Origin: Actinostola sp. cb2023
Lineage: Eukaryota > Cnidaria > Anthozoa > Actiniaria > Actinostolidae
DNA length: 64,000 bases
Direction: 5' to 3'
Assembly (NCBI GenBank): GCA_033675265.1
Contig: JAUJYZ010000968.1
Location: 62,001-126,000, forward strand
Shown here: positions 60,801 through 64,000 of the stretch, one piece after another
Layout of the letters: each line of letters opens with the position of its first letter
How positions within the stretch are numbered: the stretch's first letter is position 1
Made by a program: the position numbers and the translations under genes
Notes under the pieces: generated by a model
What the model saw: the letters and a program-made list of their open reading frames with translations, nothing else
Told to the model about the DNA's origin: nothing
Database searches by the model: none

Positions 60801-61099
60801 GTCAAAAACTGTAGAAGAAATGCCACTGGAACACACTACTGCAACATTTCGTCCGCGTGATTTTAGACGTCTCACGATCTCGTTCACCACATAAGATTTG
60901 CCAGTGCCAGCAGAACCACTTAACAAAATATTATGACCGGCTTCAGCAGTCTCAAGGACTGATACCTGTTCATCGGTAAGGCCCCTATAAATAGAGTATG
61001 AAATATTATCAATCAGATCAGATATCACAATACTTCAGACCGATTCTTCAGACCATCTCGGTGCAAAGTGTACATTATTATTACTTACCGCAGTGCCAT
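57854..61099 (-). CDS. PIF1-like DNA helicase gene, intact (942 aa)
   Basis: Exons 61099-61089 (MALR), 60984-58608 and 58294-57854, in frame (943 codons with stop). Superfamily 1B helicase motifs: GLTDEQ near the start, Walker A SGSAGTGKS at about residues 25-33, Walker B VIIWDEAGM, motif III LVGEFLQLKPV (E where PIF1 usually has D), CHKVQGLTLPGAVV and YVAVSRVR near residue 400. A poorly conserved region of about 400 residues follows; the last exon is basic and ends with a possible SAP-like helix pair (YIKKYLQKLCQAYGVKTKSSDKKQDMVNR). Host PIF1 proteins differ in this C-terminal half. Such free-standing PIF1-like genes are common near mobile elements in invertebrates, but I see no terminal repeats around this one. 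Confidence 0.82.
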
Positions 61100-61104
61100 T
61101 ATGT

Positions 61105-62040
61105 AAGCCGATTTATAGGTTAAATAAAGGAATATTCCCGCGATCAAAGACAAAGTGTAATATTAGTGTTGAGCTTGTCCTTGCTTGCTTGTTTGCTTTC
61201 TCTACCTCGTGTCTTTTTACACGTTTCTGTCTCTTCTTCGTGTTTTGATAAACGTCTCGGGTCTTCCCTGCAGCGTTTGCCGTTCACTGATTGGTTGGTT
61301 GACCACAATTGGCCGAGATCTCCGGAATCAGCCGACTGGTTCTGCTCGGTTCGGCACGTGTTCCGAAGAAAGTTCGTTGAAACCGAATACGTGGAATGTG
61401 CAAGCTGATGGTTCCACGGCTAGTCACAAGCAAGGTTGACTTCGAATTGAGTTCAATTCACGACTTTAAAAGCGAGTAGGTCAGTGATGAACCGATTGGA
61501 TGTGTGCTAGGGGAATGTGAGAAAGGGATTATGTGAAAAAATCGCGAACATTTCGAATTTTTGTAGGTTTTTCGAGGCCTCGAAGATCGCTGTAGCCAAG
61601 ATTCGGCGTCCGTAGTTTCCAGCCTTCTCTTCCTTTACAGGGCAGGGGAGAAAAAAATTAAAACGCAAAACTAACACATCAGGGCAATAGAACAGTAAAT
61701 TATCAACGCTGTGGTGAATTTTCAGTCCTTTATTGACAACGTAAGTGCCATTATACGTTATTTTGTAATTATACATACATTCTCTACAATTATTCACAAG
61801 ATCACAGCTTGGGCTGCCTGTGATGACAATAACAGAAATAAATAACAACCGCCTTTTTTTCAATTTGACTCCCTCCAATTTCTCACGGAACTTGAAAAAT
61901 GTATCACATATAGATAATGAAATGAAAATTGAGAAATGAAAAAAGGTCAAATTTCAAATTTCGAATATTTGATTGGGTATAAGATTGTGAAATAGTTCTA
62001 AAGAGCATGCGCAGAAAATTATTTTCCCGCCAAATTTCCA
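61105..62040. other. No gene recognised
   Basis: Possible shared upstream region of the helicase gene (-) and the exon at 62050 (+). Frames at 61166-61439 and 61507-61950 show no domain or conserved composition. Confidence 0.4.
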
Positions 62041-62049
62041 CTCGTAAAG

Positions 62050-62265
62050 ATGGCGTGCCTTCTAAGTGTCTCCTTTGGTGATCGCAGTGTTAAATTTAAA
62101 GAAGAGTCCCTGACCGTTTCAAGAATAGCTATGATCTTCAAATTAGATCTAAACACCGCCTATCTTACATCGGAGCTGGATGAAGAAATATTTCTGGCGA
62201 ATGATAGAGGCCGTTTCCAGCTGGATGGGGCCAAAACTAAATACCGCATCCATGGCGATGTTGTA
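62050..62265 (+). CDS. Unrecognised exon, cut by a Pao/BEL fragment
   Basis: MACLLSVSFGDRSVKFKEES LTVSRIAMIFKL and on to LDGAKTKYRIHGDV. The composition looks like a compact N-terminal domain, but I do not recognise it. From about 62268 the sequence is the reverse complement of the Pao/BEL gag, so the tail QQANAATINQTSL is not its own. Possibly the first exon of a gene broken by the retroelement. Confidence 0.35.
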
Positions 62266-62267
62266 CA

Positions 62268-62883
62268 GCAAGCAAATGCAGCGACTATCAACCAAACATC
62301 TTTGTAATGCGTCAACAAGCTTTGGGAAATCCCATTCTTGCCAATCGTCATGTGTTCGCACGAGGTCACCCCTTATCCCTTCAAGTTTATCTAGTGTCAT
62401 TCTGACATATCCATTTACGGTGCTCAATTTCCCCATTGTTTGTAGGGCTTGCACTTGAGTCAGCAAACATTGATAGAATTCATGAATCTTGGGCGTGTGT
62501 GACCCATTGATTTTTGGCAGCGACATGATATTTTTAATATAAGCGTTAACTATTTCGCTAGTTTTGCCATACCTGTCTTTCAAGATGTTTTTGGCGCCCT
62601 CATACCCTTCAGTTGAAAAGGGAAGACCATCGATTGTCGCTCTCACGCTCGGCTCGACCAATTCTTTTAAATAGCTGAACTTCGTGACACCCGCTACACT
62701 TGCTCGGTCGATTTCCGCTTCGAATTGACTCCAAAACCTTTGCCAGTCGGTGTAGTCTCCATTAAACTTTGTAATGACCAGCTTAGGCAATTTCGCATTT
62801 GTGTAGCCACTCACATTTTTGTTAGACACACCGCCTACCTCTCCCGTTGCTTCGTCGTTAGGTTTTTTCTCGTATCCCATCAA
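62268..62883 (-). pseudogene. Pao/BEL retrotransposon gag fragment (DUF1759-like)
   Basis: Minus strand: MMGYEKKPNDEATGE.., then KLPKLVITKFNGDYTDWQRF WSQFEAEID, FSYLKELVEPSVRATIDGLP, YEGAKNILKDRYGKTSEIVNAYIK and WDFPKLVDALQRCLVD. The KFxGDxxxWxxFWxxFEAxID..K..YL block defines the Pao/BEL gag domain. It ends abruptly near 62268; protease, RT and integrase are absent. The 62884-63180 flank (A+T-rich) could hold LTR or leader remnants but no terminal repeat was identified. Confidence 0.7.
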
Positions 62884-63183
62884 ATTAGTTTCTTAAAATG
62901 AAAATAGAGTCGTTTTATTTGGTTATCGAGAAAATAAGGGTGCATATATCGATGTATCGAATTAGGCATAAAACTTGAAAAAAGGAGGACAATTTCGAAT
63001 TTTTAATTGCAAAACAAAACATGAAATTTGAAATATAGCCAAATTTATGATATCAATAACCTATTTTTGTGTGAAAACCAGAATTGCTGGAAACTCTCAC
63101 TGATTCAACAATACTATGTTTATCTTAAACCTTATTAAATTCCACACATGATATTTTATTTTTATAATTGTAACATCCGTTAA

Positions 63184-63605
63184 AGTGCCTATGAAACGAA
63201 AATGTCGATCCTTGTTTTATTGTACATTATTGTTGTTTGGTCTTTCTCTGAACATTTGCTGTATTTAAACATCGACTTTGAGCGTGCAAATATTTTCTTT
63301 TCGCGGTTCGAAAATTATCATTTTCAACCAAAATGTGCGACAAGAGACTGGGCCCTTGACAATGGCTCGGTGACGTCATAAGTTGTGTATGCCTTTGTTT
63401 GCACAACTTATGACATCACATTTCTATAGTTTGACCGAGCGGGAATTGTCGCACTTTGAAACCCAAAATGCCCAACTTCGTGCACGAAATAAAAAATGTT
63501 CCTGAAGCTCAATTCACTTTTTATTAACGCCATGTAAACAAGCAAATAGTAAACTTTCGTAGTAGCAAATAAAAACGGGGTCTGTTTTTTCGTTTCATAG
63601 TCACT
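63184..63605. mobile_element. 422-bp TTAA foldback
   Basis: Ends AGTGCCTATGAAACGAAAA and TTTTCGTTTCATAGTCACT with TTAA on both sides (63180-63183, 63606-63609). Inner inverted GTGACGTCATAAGTTGTG / CACAACTTATGACATCAC. Kolobok-type AGTG termini. Confidence 0.85.
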
Positions 63606-63609
63606 TTAA

Positions 63610-64000
63610 AGTAGCGAGGGTTCTTTATTTTTTATCCTTTCAGTGAGTTTGTCTAGCGTGAAAGTTATCAAACATCCCAGTTTGTTTCAAGGTAAAAATA
63701 ATAACCAATTGGTTCAATTATACTTCTATATCTCTTGATATTTACGTCTTAGACATTTTTATATTCTCAGTCTCATACAGTAATATATAAAAAATAGTAA
63801 CAAAGTGTTTTTGGTATATGCACTAAAAAATATTTTGATTTTTGTTATAAAATTATCTCAAAACAGTGATTCGAAATTGGCCTTATTCCGATGTTTACAA
63901 CGGCCATGTCAACCAAAACTAGTAACAAAGTAAATGTGACTGACATCTCATTAAACCTTTATGAAACTATATGAATTTTCCAGAATTCATTGTCTTAAGA
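63610..64000. other. No gene recognised
   Basis: A+T-rich tail of the window without supported features. Confidence 0.4.

Noticed and set aside
61507..61950. 147-residue minus-strand frame
   Set aside because: Phe/Leu-rich, no recognisable motif, no supporting splice sites; treated as chance.

Overview
This is a eukaryotic (animal) window: A+T-rich, with spliced genes carrying GT..AG introns, no operons, many TACATGTA-type simple motifs and an extreme load of mobile elements. The gene families (THAP/DDE transposases, PIF/Harbinger with its Myb-like partner, DIRS, Penelope-like, Pao/BEL, MULE-like and P-like genes, HMGXB3-like genes) suggest a marine invertebrate, most likely an anthozoan cnidarian such as a stony coral. 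That placement rests on remembered family distributions, not on a search. I see no convincing single-copy housekeeping gene. Almost everything readable is transposon-derived.

Layout. 1-7364: right-hand part of a Kolobok-like transposon (copy A): an intact 11-exon transposase gene (+) facing a 3-exon gene (-) for a domain like the P2X7 receptor C terminus. 7370-10541: a 1-kb foldback element and a frameshifted P-loop (DUF3987-like) gene. 11015-14977: a G-rich foldback and a 2.7-kb satellite of 67-bp units. 15520-21215: a decayed DIRS retroelement (-) split by a 1.86-kb palindromic TTAA element. 21885-28393: an HMGXB3-like pseudogene (-) with large foldback elements in an intron. 30261-43949: a PIF/Harbinger transposon with an ATT duplication. 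Its Myb-like gene is split by a 9.8-kb Kolobok element (copy B, TTAA duplication), which contains a second 3.4-kb Kolobok element (copy C) and a Penelope-like fragment. 44577-50460: remains of MULE-like, integrase-like and P-like genes. 50510-57534: a complete 7.0-kb transposon with about 1.34-kb terminal inverted repeats, TTAA duplication and an intact 6-exon, 998-codon gene, possibly Sola3-like. 57535-57754: a 220-bp foldback sharing a TTAA with it. 57854-61099: an intact PIF1-like helicase gene (-). 62050-63605: an unknown exon, a Pao/BEL gag fragment and a foldback.

Most notable: (1) the conserved convergent gene pair in Kolobok copies A and B (THAP/coiled-coil/DDE gene plus P2X7-C-like gene); (2) the intact long-TIR TTAA transposon and two diverged relatives that share motifs at identical distances (87 and 121 bp) from the element end; (3) nested insertions that can be undone precisely from their target-site duplications. 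Exon limits were read by eye from splice consensus, frame continuity and similarity between copies. Family names come from recall.
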